Assembly (NCBI GenBank): GCA_036971615.1 | Contig: JAYKKR010000004.1 | Span: 558,001-622,000, forward strand | Length of the DNA: 64,000 bases | Reading direction: 5' to 3' | Source: Amyloporia xantha | Taxonomy: Eukaryota > Basidiomycota > Agaricomycetes > Polyporales > Adustoporiaceae | Part shown: one piece after another, positions 13,314 through 25,996 of the stretch | Position numbering within the stretch: the stretch's first letter is position 1 | Layout: the number at the start of each line of letters is the position of its first letter | Translations under genes and position numbers: made by a program | The notes under the pieces: generated by a model | Databases searched by the model: none | Told to the model about the DNA's origin: nothing | What the model saw: only the letters and a program-made list of their open reading frames with translations

Positions 13314-14312
13314 CTAATTGTTGTCAACGTATGCGTTGGCCAGGGCAGTCAAACTGCCGTCACTGTTCACAAGATTGCCGACCTCGTCCATGAACCACGC
13401 GTACGCTGCAACACCGTCGAGACCATCAAGATACTCGACCATCGAAGATAGGAAGCTCTCCTGCTGCGCCGTAGATCCAGTCGCACCAAACTGCGTTTTC
13501 CAAGGTATTCAATATCTGCCCACATACGAGCGGAAATGACGTACCTCTGTCACCCAGACAGGCTTGCCATATTTGGACGCAAGTCCAGATATGTCGCTCT
13601 GGTAGTACCCTTCATTCGTGGCGGAGTCGTAGATATGCATTGCGATCGCGTCGATTGTGCAGCCGCTACACGCCGAAAGGAATTCGCTCAGCCAAGTCTC
13701 CCCCATGGGTGCAGCACCATTGGTGATGGCTGGCGATACGAGTTTAGCCTTGCCTGCGAATGGCTCCATGTAAGTCCTCCATGCGTCCGCAGCTTCCGCT
13801 GGTGTGAGGTTCGACTGGGAGGAATCATCAGGCTCATTGAAACTATATATACAAACTGTGAGTGTCCCAATCTTCCGATTATGTGATTATAAGTTTAGGC
13901 GTACCCCAGGAGGAATCCTGCGCCATTCTGGATAGCTGCATTCGCGTTAGCTGACCACTGGTCGGTGTGGTCCGAGGACGTGCCCCACAGCATAGGGATA
14001 TATGTGACGCCCCCCGGGAGAGTGCCTGAATAGCTCGAATCCCAGTTATATGCCCAACTCACTTGACTAAATGCGAGGTTAATAGACGTGCATGGGAGTA
14101 TGTGTGATTTTGCTTACCCCGAGTTGAAATCATGCGTCAAAGAAGCATCGTTAAAAGACAAGCCACGTTTTATGCCGCTAGAAAACGCTGCACCAGGGTC
14201 CCGACGCTGAATATCTTGTCTCCTCAAATTGTCCAAGTCGGAGATGTGCGCAGCTCCAACGGAGCTGGCCAAAAAGGACCGAAAGAGAAACGGCGGCGGC
14301 GGAGACCTTCAT
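13314..14312 (-). CDS. GH128 beta-1,3-glucanase, frameshift in signal peptide
   Basis: The minus strand encodes a GH128 (Asl1-like) catalytic core: FNDASLTHDF, VSWAYNW, LPGGVTYIPMLWG, GFLLGFNEPDDSSQSN with the acid/base Glu in FNEPD, ADAWRTYMEPFAGKAKL, IDAIAMHIYD, GKPVWVTE then FGATGS with the nucleophile Glu, and AYAWFMDEVGNLVNSDGS to the end AYVDNN. Introns are near 13494-13545, 13858-13908 and 14070-14119. It is close to the GH128 gene at 16.4-17.6 kb, indicating tandem duplication. The ATG at 14312 gives MKVSAAAVSLSVL, but the mature frame (ASSVGAAHISDLDNL) is one base out of phase, with the break at or beside the five-A run 14271-14275 (plus strand). Removing one base restores alignment with the paralogue. 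Either this copy is inactivated for secretion or the base is a sequencing error. Confidence 0.8.
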
Positions 14313-16411
14313 TCTACACCGAAGCTATGAAGTAAAGGCAAATAAAAAAGAGTGACACGGTGAGCTCAACAGGAGACACAACCGGTAAGCCTCGTAACAA
14401 AAGAGGCTTGCGAAATCTGTAATACCGTTCGTCACTGACTCGACGTCCTTTTATAATCCTAGGTCGACCATGCGGGACCATGACAGGCACTGCCTATGCG
14501 TAGCGAACTGATGGCCTCCATACGGGACATCTCATACACTGCATGTGTTACTGGATTCGATGTTAATTGCATCAAACAAGAGCGAAGGGGCATATTTGGC
14601 GGTGCCGTGTCGGATACAACAAGCCTAAGGGCGTGCCGCTCGGTAGGGGCGTCGGTATCAGCACAGTAAACTCATCAAGTCACTTCCTGACAGGTCCATG
14701 TCAAACTCGACGACCCTGCAGTTAAGGCTGTATGCATCTGCCGAGGCCCGACATGCCAGCGAGAATGATCATCAATGACGGAGACGACAAATCGACCTAG
14801 GCGGACGGAGGCGGACCGACTGACATGCAACAATGTAGACCGTGTTTGCGTCGTAAAAAATGTAGAAACCACTACTGTGCATTGTCGTACCTCGGGCATG
14901 TCTATCACACGTTCTAATGGGAGGGGACGTAGTGGGCCGGCATGTATATTCTACCATAGGGCCAGACCTCCGCTATGCAGGTTGGCGACGCGTACGGCCT
15001 ATGGTCCATGGACTAGCCGCATCACCACCGCGCGGCGATTTGATGTCGTCGCCGGATTACTTGATCTGGCATCACGACCAATGTCTCCTTCTTCACAGCA
15101 GTCTACATACTGTTTGGAGATGTTCCCTACGGAGGATCCTTTCGATTATTGGTAAGCATATCCATGATACCATGGCAGACCGATTAATGATGAGGGTCAC
15201 ATGAACCAGCACTGTATGGATGGCTACAGATGCTAAAAGTTTGTCCTGTGAGTAGACCCCAATTGATCATAGCGGTCTCTACGTTTCATTCCATGTGCAA
15301 CTGCCAGAGTACTTTTTCGTTTTTTTCAGACAGCGACAGTCCATTCACAGGTAACTTTGTGCCAGCGAGGCATGCGTTGCTGAATGTGCGATGCTAGCCG
15401 GACATTCGCACCTTCAGAATTCTCGGCATGTGTACATTCACCCACAGCTTACAAGTCCAGTCTCGACTCTCGACGGCTCCCTTGGTGAGCGCCGACTTCT
15501 GGATCGTAGCGCTGCTGACACCACTCGCCCGATCATGCGGCATGTCAGTAGTAATACAGCCTTCGTGCTAAAACTTGTGATTGTGGTTTCTATGTGTCAT
15601 GCAGCACTGGGCCGAGCTGCCTGCGTCATCATCGAACATGTCTACTGTCTACATACAAATTGCTGCAACAAGTGTCTCAGATATCTGTCGGGCCGCATTG
15701 ACGAGTGCACATTGATACTGCGACACAAACTGCCACTGCGACACAAACTGCCGCTGGCGACCTCAAACATTGGTACCAGGCTGCGCACTGCGTCTTTTTG
15801 TAGACAGCCCTTGAGTGTTTTGTTTCATGAAGTCACGATAATCAGGTCGACAACTCTAACAGGGTCTCGAGGGCATTGAACCTCCCGCTGCTCCGTCTCA
15901 TCACGGGAGATGTAGAACTGATCGCAACGCACATGATGTTTCGAGATGGTCGCTGTTACTTCGGTATTACAGTTCGCGAAAGGTAGTATCGCCGCAGCAA
16001 GATATAACGCTTGCAGACCAACTATGTCCACTGGCACTCGCACGAGAATGGTTTAATTTGAGCTGTGCACACTTCGTTGACAACTTATTGTCCTCCTCCG
16101 AGGCTCAGGAGCTTGCCATCACGGTTCGAAATGTTATGACCGAAACGATGACTTCATAGAGCAGAAAAACGTATAACAAGGTACTGATACTGTGATCTAG
16201 TGACTGTGCCTACCAGGGCGTGGATAGCACAAGCATGTGAAGCGATACGATAGGGATAACTTAGCAGGATCTGCCTGCCTCAAATCACCTGGACTTTAAT
16301 CCGGACACGAGCAAACGGCGCCTACCCCAGGAGGCGCGGAGATGAGAGGAGAATGAAACGAGAGCCGCCTGCCGCACAGCGAACGGGCGGATTGGTGGGC
16401 CACCTGCGGAA
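14313..16411 (+). pseudogene. Possible decayed DUF6534-like membrane gene
   Basis: Between the two GH128 genes, plus-strand pieces resemble parts of the DUF6534 family. STYCLEMFPTEDPF at ~15100-15150 precedes a GTAAGC donor and corresponds to the second-helix block. IQIAATSVSDICRAALTSA at ~15650-15710 corresponds to the sixth-helix block before the HxxKTGF loop. The helices between and after these could not be joined into an open frame, so I treat the locus as a remnant of roughly 15.0-15.9 kb. The flanks (14.3-15.0 and 15.9-16.4 kb) hold nothing I recognise. Similarity is by pattern only. Confidence 0.3.
15717..15752 (+). repeat. 18-bp perfect tandem duplication
   Basis: The unit ACTGCGACACAAACTGCC occurs twice head to tail. 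In the frame of the DUF6534-like remnant it encodes LRHKLP twice, so it does not shift frame. Confidence 0.9.
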
Positions 16412-17570
16412 CTAATTGTTCACGTAAGTGTTCGCGAGGGAAGTAAAGCTTCCGTCGCTGTTGACGAGGTTGCCGACATCGTCCATGAACCAAGCGTAGG
16501 CAGCAACGCCGTCGAGGTCGTCGAGGAAGGAGACCATGTCACCAAGGAAGGTCTGGATTTGGGAGTCGCTACCGGTAGCACCGAACTATCAATGCCACGG
16601 GCAATCGTCAGACGAAATTCAAAGCATGAGATGGCGGCCAAAAACGGCAGCGTACCTCCGTGACCCAGACGGGTTTCCCGTAGGTGGAAGCGAAGGACGA
16701 GATGTAGTTCTTGTAATACGCCTCGTTGGTGGCAGCGTCGTAAATATGCATCGCGTACGCGTCGATCGTGCAAGCACTGCAGGCAGTGATGAAATCATTC
16801 AGCCAGGCCTCACCCATGGGCGCACCGCCGTTGGTGACAGCAGGGCCCACGAGCTTTGCCTTGCCCGCGAAGGGTTCCATGTACGTCATCCATGCATCAG
16901 CAGCCTCCTGAGGGGTCATATTGGACTGTTGGGGATCATCGGGCTCGTTGAACCTGTCCATCATAACCACGTGAGCACAGTGCACATTGAAAATCTTCCA
17001 AGATACCAAACTGACCCGAGCAGGTATTGCGCGCCATTGTCGATGGCAGCCTGAGCATTCGTAGCCCACGAGGACGTGACGGACCCCGCGCTGCTCCAAA
17101 GCATGGGAATGAACTGTACACCATTAGGCAGGTTGCCCGAGTAGGTCTGGCCCCAGTTGTACGCCCAGCTGACTTGGCTGGATCAAAGAATCAGTATGGG
17201 TTTACCTTAGGGGCCATAGCAAGCTAACACTTACCCGGAGGTGAACTGATCAGTCAACGAAACATCATTGAACGATAGACCGCGCTTGATCCCGCTGCTA
17301 AAGGCGGTAGTCGAAGTACTGGACGGCGCAGCGCTAGTGGCACTTGAAATTTTAAGGTTAATCACTTGGGTTTCCGAATTGGCTCATTGCCCCGCAAAAT
17401 ACTCACGTCGCGGTGGAAGAGGGTGGGGTGTACGTCGCAGACGCGCCGCTACGACGCCCGACGGCGTGTCTATCCATCTTTCTAAGGTTCTTCAGGTTAG
17501 AAATGTGGGCGGCCTCAGCAGAGCCGGCGAAAAGGAGGGACAGTGAAACGAGTGCAGCGAAGAACTTCAT
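16412..17570 (-). CDS. Secreted GH128 beta-1,3-glucanase
   Basis: Starts at 17570 with a clear signal peptide, MKFFAALVSLSLLFAGSAEA, then HISNLKNLRKMDRH and a Thr/Ser/Pro linker interrupted by the first intron. The core has SFNDVSLTDQF, VSWAYNWGQTY, FIPMLWSS, LGFNEPDDPQQSN (acid/base Glu), ADAWMTYMEPFAGKAKL, IDAYAMHIYDAATNE, GKPVWVTE joined to FGATGSDS (nucleophile Glu) and AYAWFMDDVGNLVNSDGS. It ends TYVNN at 16412. Four short introns join in phase. GH128 enzymes are endo-beta-1,3-glucanases; fungal Asl1-like members sit in the cell wall and act in wall remodelling. This copy is intact and about 80% like the copy at 13.3-14.3 kb over the blocks compared by eye. Confidence 0.9.
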
Positions 17571-19297
17571 CCTGAGTCTTGGTCTAGGGGGTCTAATAAC
17601 ACACAGCTTGCAAAAAGAGTGACAAGCGGGCTGAACGAAAGACACGGCCGGGATGAACGTCGGCCTAGGTGGGAGAGACAGACCAAGAGAGAGGGAGAGA
17701 AGAAACAACGTTCGGACGCAAAACAAACATTGCAACGCCTCTATTTATCATCGGCGCCGGTCCACGCGATGATATTGATCGTATCGAGGGTGGGAATGCA
17801 CGTGTTTACCATACTCCATTAGGATCTGCCTGTTCCTAGAAGGCCGCGATGCAACGGACCGCCCGACCTCCGCCCGACCTTCAACGAGTTTGTCATAAAG
17901 CCGCAATAAAACCACGCGTCTCTGGCATGTACATCCCCATCATCTCCTACCTTCGAGAGGCGTGCTGGGGTAATGATCACCTTGCGAGCGCTACGCACTC
18001 CGTCAGACAGTGGACGGTCCAACAATAATTTCGAATCCCCGATCGTTACAATGAGCAAAATAACAAAGGAGGATCGATCGAACACTCACCGGTACCGAAG
18101 AGCGGTCTGGACCGCAAGCCGGAGAACAACGACCATATACGGCTGAACGTAGACAGCCGTACGGGTTTAGTAAATTCCAGCGCGTTAGGCAATTAAGGTA
18201 CAACATTCGTATCACCATAGATGGCGCCAAATGGAAATGCAGAGTTGCAGTAGAGGGCCACTGAAAATTTTATCAACCCCAATTCCGAGAGGAGGGATGC
18301 TAAACGCCTGTATAATCGTTATCTCGGCAATTACCGTCAGGCTTGCCCGCGATGGGGCCACCACTGGGAATTCTGTTATTTGGCGAAATGGTTCTGAAAT
18401 GGATTAAGCTCAATCAGTTTCCCATGTGTGATTCAACGAGTAAATTGAAATGAGACCTATGGTCAGAGTGTGACAACGTCCGGGACTTTTGGAACGACGG
18501 AAATGAACAACGTCCAATGATCACCGTTGTTCGCCGCCGACCTCTCCGCAACGCGCTGGAATCCAGGACTCTATTATGGAAGGTTAGTTTCAAATGAAAA
18601 GATGAACACTGGCTGCCCGGTCCGCATATATGCATGGGTATGGACTTATAGTCTGGTTTAATAGAGTCCAGTCGCCTTACTTTCGCCACCTAACCAACGC
18701 GCAACACATGTTTGCCTTGATGCTAAAAGGCTGAATTAATTTCGGATTAAAAGAGCAATGCACTGTAGCACTCACAGTTTTCCCAAACGATGCTCGCTAT
18801 CATGATGCGGGCCACTGCCCCCTCTGAGAATGGCCAATGTTCTAAAGCGATCTTCAGAATGCACCGGTCAGTGAATATGGACAGATGAGTCGCCGTGCGA
18901 GGGATTGAGTGTTCGGTGAGAGCATAAGCTTCTGTGTGATTTCTGAACGTTTTACGCTGGTGGGTGGCTTGCCGTCGGAAGCTTGCTATGAGGATTGGCC
19001 GCCCAGGTGTAATCCAAGCTTGAGCTTATAGAATATCAAAAAAATTGGCTGGTACTCCTATGACAGCGAACTTTGGGAGCCAGAAGTCCTAGCCAATGTC
19101 GCGCGCATCATTGCAGGCCAGACACCGTGCCGAGTCCTCAATGTCAATGCAGTAGTAATAACATGTGGTTGAGAGGCACCAGTTCACCCAAGAAATTGAA
19201 TAGACTTTCCAAGAGTACATGTCGTATGTACACACGTATGTCGAGTAACTGTATAGCACAGAGATGCAAGCATGCCACCGGCGCGACGGTAGCGGCT
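17571..19297. other. Intergenic, nothing recognised
   Basis: About 1.7 kb of divergent upstream region for the GH128 gene (-) and the NOPCHAP1-like gene (+). ORFs here are short and show no motif. Confidence 0.5.
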
Positions 19298-19355
19298 CGC
19301 GTCGTGTGTCGTGTCGCGTCGTGTCGTGTCGTGTCGCGTCGCGTCGCGTCACGTG
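19298..19355 (+). repeat. GTCGY pentanucleotide tandem repeat
   Basis: Roughly eleven imperfect copies of GTCGC or GTCGT in a row, with one unit lengthened. The run ends in CACGTG, an E-box type sequence, about 100 bp before the NOPCHAP1-like start codon. It may lie in that gene's promoter or leader. Confidence 0.85.
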
Positions 19356-19455
19356 GTAGAGCAGAGCTCAGCCAGTTGCCCGGCCTTCTCTAGACACGCT
19401 CTACACTACGACCAGACACTCTGTGCAGCTGCTGCAATATACCTGTTGCATGGTC

Positions 19456-20324
19456 ATGAGCGATTCTGACGCAGGTAGCCCAAGCTCCAAGGGAAAACAG
19501 CGTGCAGTGGAAACGCTCGAAGTCGAGGACGATGATCAACGCCAGGCGCGAATGCGTGCGTCGTTTCCTTGCAGAAATCTTTCAGTCAATAGCTTGATGG
19601 GCATCTGTCAATTTTGGTTTTAGACGGAGTACTTAGACGATTAGACAATTCATCTTCTCGTAATGCTCCTACACCTGAGCGCACACGTCTTTTGGACGAC
19701 CTCGGTGATAAGAACACATCTACAGAATCACCTGTGGATCGTACGTGTGCTATTGAAAGTGTTCCTAGTGCTTCTTGGACTGAATGTTGTTTGGACCCGT
19801 TAGTGCTGTCTCGAGTACAAGCATTTCTTCCCGAACTCGCTGCATCAAACACTGAACTACTCCGTCGAGCGCGGGAAGACCCGACAAGCGTTGATATCGA
19901 GAATACTGAGAACGACGAGCATTACATCGAGATGGTGGGTTATCCCTCAAGATCGCTGTACCATCCTGCGCTTTAATTACCTCTTTGCTTGTGTCAGAAT
20001 CTAGGCCTTGGAGTGTTTGAACAGCGCGGGGATGCTGTGCCTGGCACAAGTTCATTTGACGCCGACCTGCAAGAACAGGATGATGACAGCAGCGTATCAT
20101 CCAACAGCACATCATCTTTCGTGTCGTCGTCCTCTGAGTCGGATGCCGGGAGCTGGGACTCTTCTGACTCTGACGCCTCCGTGGAGCTCGAGCCCTCTTC
20201 CACCGCAGCCGAAATCGCCGCTAGACCTATCAAACCACTTCCAAGGCGCAAAACTAATAGCAGACCAGAAATTCTTGTTGTAGGCGAAGGCCAGTCAAAA
20301 TCATCGGAGAAAGAGGCATCATGA
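19456..20324 (+). CDS. NOPCHAP1-like protein (DUF4598)
   Basis: Three exons. Exon 1 (MSDSDAGSPSSKGKQ to QARM) ends at a GTGCGT donor at 19557. Exon 2 contains DPLVLSRVQAFLPELAASN, LLRRAREDP and SVDIENTENDEHYIEM. After a short intron exon 3 begins NLGLGVFEQRG. The blocks LSRVQAFLP, SVDIEN and YIEMNLGLGVFE are the core of the DUF4598/NOPCHAP1 family. In animals NOPCHAP1 bridges NOP58 and the RuvBL1/2-containing R2TP machinery during box C/D snoRNP assembly. The C-terminal half is a low-complexity Ser/Asp/Glu stretch followed by a basic segment (RPIKPLPRRKT). A second ATG two codons upstream (19450) is also possible. Role by homology only. Confidence 0.8.
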
Positions 20325-20858
20325 TGTCTGGTATTGGATCCCTACTCTGTATTGTCACTTCCGAAGTTTCGATTCCGCTCGGTTCAATCAAATGGCAGAT
20401 GAGTCGTAAAAGCCGTTACATACAGATGTTCGATACGGTAAACTATTTGTAAGAGAGCTTCCAAATTCCCGATCAATTGCATGTACAGTATGTAGTCAGT
20501 TCGTTATTTCAGCCTCAGCTGGAATTATGCATGATTGTTCGCAGCGGCACTCCGCCTCGATCCCATATTCGAATTTGATTGCAGTGGACGCCATCAGTAT
20601 ATTCGGACGTCCGCAGATGCACCCAGTGTCTATGACACAGTCACAAACGTTTTGGGCAGTTCTGTACTGCAAAACATACTCGAAGTAAAATGCGTGTCAG
20701 TCACCGTTTGTTCAATATTGGGCTTCAACAGGACGGTCCAGGGTGTTATGAGATACAAACTTAGCAAACCCATTTACAAATCATCCTAGACCAGAGCCAC
20801 CAGGGGACAAATACACGCGCACATAGTGAGGAATAGTACACATTTGCATGATTTTCTG
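20325..20858. other. Convergent intergenic region
   Basis: About 530 bp between the 3' ends of the NOPCHAP1-like and FAD-monooxygenase genes; no gene seen. Confidence 0.5.
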
Positions 20859-23470
<2,612 letters not shown>

Positions 23471-24850
23471 ATTTGCGTCGTGCGATGCGTACAAGTGCAA
23501 CGAGGCGACCTTCGGTCTATAAACGGCTCAGCAAAAGTGGGGATAATCACAGCCGAGTATCACCAACTGAATAAGACGCGTCTTACTAGTATTCCTTGAT
23601 CTAATTACCCGCTCTTTCCAGGAAATGGCGGGTGATAGGAGGAAGGCAGCCAAAATTCCACCATATATATACCGCTATCTCCTATAAATACTATCAGCCC
23701 GCATCGCCGCCCACATTGATGTGCATGCTCATTACGTTGGACGGTCTGGTCTCATAGATCGCCACAGCTCATTAAGGCTTTCGCCGCATGAGATTATTAG
23801 CCTGCAACAGTGCATTTGGAGTGTCGAACAGATTTGAACAAGAAGTTGGCAGGTGTCACCCATGGCGCTCGAGCAACAGAACACCAGATGGCGTATCGAC
23901 TTATGAAAACAAACCTAATATCCACAGTGGTAAGTCTCCATCAGATGTGAGTAAGTTTAGGTTGTCTGTTATCAAGTTGCATCTATGAAGGAAATCCTAG
24001 TCAAATTGCACCTCTCCCGTCGCTCTTGCTAGTAACAAAGGTACGTACCCAGCAAATAAAACACGCCTTTTTCACTTACGCAAGAAGTGTACGCGATATG
24101 CCGTTCAACTTCAGTGACAGCGTGGGTATGAGCACCATTCATACCCCTGAGAATCGCGGTCAGGTGGGCGATCAGTTCGCGCAGTAGCATTGAGTATCAA
24201 TCACCGCGCGCAAATGGCCTGAGAACCTGACTCGAAGTGTAGTGGGACATCTAGCAGTAATAGGGCGGCATCTTCCAGGATATCTGAATTTAGAACACGC
24301 GTTCCATTGAAGGCCTGCATGCAGCCACGCAGGTGTATAAATTGTTCTCTTCTCCTTATGCGCAGTTCTTCATTACAATCTGACTTCGTAGTAATGAATA
24401 GTATTCGGACGAACCCTGGCCTAGTCTCTCTCGGCACTTGGCGCAGATTTGAGAGACGGTGGTTGCAAATGAAACCCAAGTCTCAAGGCGGCTACCGCAT
24501 ACATTCGATGTAAGGAGCCGTCAGATTGCTGTAATGACACAAGATGAGATTCCCCCAAACCAATCTACGACGGACTCAAACACCTACCGAATCGGAGTCC
24601 TGGGTCAATGTTCTCAGCCTGAACGTCTCCTGGACGGCGCCGACGCGTACCCTGCAACTAGTGGCATTTTCAGCATGAAAACATTCAATATGGTGCCAAC
24701 GCCAAGCACGCATCACCATTGACAATGGTCGACTGATGGCTACACGATCGGGAGCCTCTCTCGTCCTCATGCGTGTGACTGTTGTGTGCCTCAGACTACG
24801 CAGAGTAGTACAGCATGGCGTTTTCACATCTCCGGTACCGCCAATGGAGT
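23471..24850. other. Intergenic, no gene resolved
   Basis: Upstream region of the FAD monooxygenase. TATATATA and TATAAATA strings lie at about 23660-23700. A minus ORF at 24201-24479 reads like folded protein in places (SDILEDAALLLLDVP) but has no recognised family and no supported exons. Confidence 0.4.
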
Positions 24851-24852
24851 TA

Positions 24853-25579
24853 CAGCCGTTTGCAGAACATACGGCGCGTGATCGAAATTTCTTTTTTTGG
24901 ACAAATATATACATTCTACAGTATATCTGTATTAGCTCAGTCAATACATGTTGGATTGTCTTGAAAATTGAAGCAATGAAATGGCATTGTAAATCCAGAG
25001 GGGATGGTCAGCTCAGAATTTTAAAATAATAAGTTTGAACACTTCACAAAAAAGGCATCATGTAAACTCAATATATCTGGATTTCTGTGGCTCCTGGGTC
25101 TTTCTGGGACTATCCCTGAATATACATTGTCCATACCGCTCATATAAAGGGGACTGCCAGTTTATTTTGGCTTTTTGTAGCCTGCCCATATGACCTGTGG
25201 TTCTTGCACCATTTCATACCAGATTTCCATCTTTCCAGAAACCAACAGAAATATTGGACACACAAAATAAATTGGCAGTCCCCTTTATATGAGTGGTATG
25301 GACAATGTATATTCAGGGATAATCCCAGAAAGACCCAGGAACCACAGAAATCCAGATATATTGAGTTTACATGATGACTTTTGTATGAAGTGTTCAAACT
25401 TATTATTTTAAAATTCTGAGCTGACCATCCCCTCTGGATTTACAATGCCATTTCATTGTTTCAATTTTCAAGACAATCCAACATGTATTGACTGAGCTAA
25501 TACAGATATACTGTAGAATGTATATATTTGTCCAAAAAAAGAAATTTCGATCACGCGCCGTATGTTCTGCAAACGGCTG
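24853..25579. mobile_element. Foldback (MITE-like) element with 317-bp inverted repeats and TA target site
   Basis: Two arms, 24853-25169 and 25263-25579, are near-perfect inverted copies separated by a 93-bp loop. The ends are CAGCCGTTTGCAG and its complement, each directly flanked by TA (24851-24852 and 25580-25581), which is the target duplication of Tc1/mariner-type elements; outside the TA the flanks differ. The interior is AT-rich, unlike the host, and encodes no transposase. Arm differences found by eye: G/A near 24975, a cluster near 25045-25060, two C/T changes near 25090-25110, and one near 25160. It is therefore a non-autonomous foldback element, probably mobilised by a Tc1/mariner-family transposase encoded elsewhere. 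The family name is an inference from the TA and CAG ends. Confidence 0.85.
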
Positions 25580-25996
25580 TAAAGAGGTCTAGTTCAGTAT
25601 TTCCGCCATCTGAAATGCTACCACGACCGATCTTTCGACGCTCACCTTCAAGTCGTTCGATGCATTGCCTGAGACCTGAGTTGTCAGTCAGTCCACGTGC
25701 ACCGTGCACCCTAGCCAACATACGAAACAGACAGTCCTACCTTAACCCACCAATCTGACGCGGTACGACCGACTCATAAGGATGAACAGAAGTCCATAAG
25801 AAAGCATAAACTAGTAGACAAATACTAGATATACGACATTCCCAAGCCTCTAAATTCCTGGACAGCAGCGCACAGCGATAGCTGTCGCCACCATCACCAA
25901 CATGAGTGTAGTACTAGTAGCCGGCATCTATCGAAACAACTAAGCGAGTCGTAAATAGTCTACGTGTCATCACCGTGTCCGTGCTCGCCAGACCGT
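25580..25996. other. Intergenic, nothing recognised
   Basis: About 400 bp between the foldback element and the 3' end of the NADH dehydrogenase gene. Confidence 0.5.
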
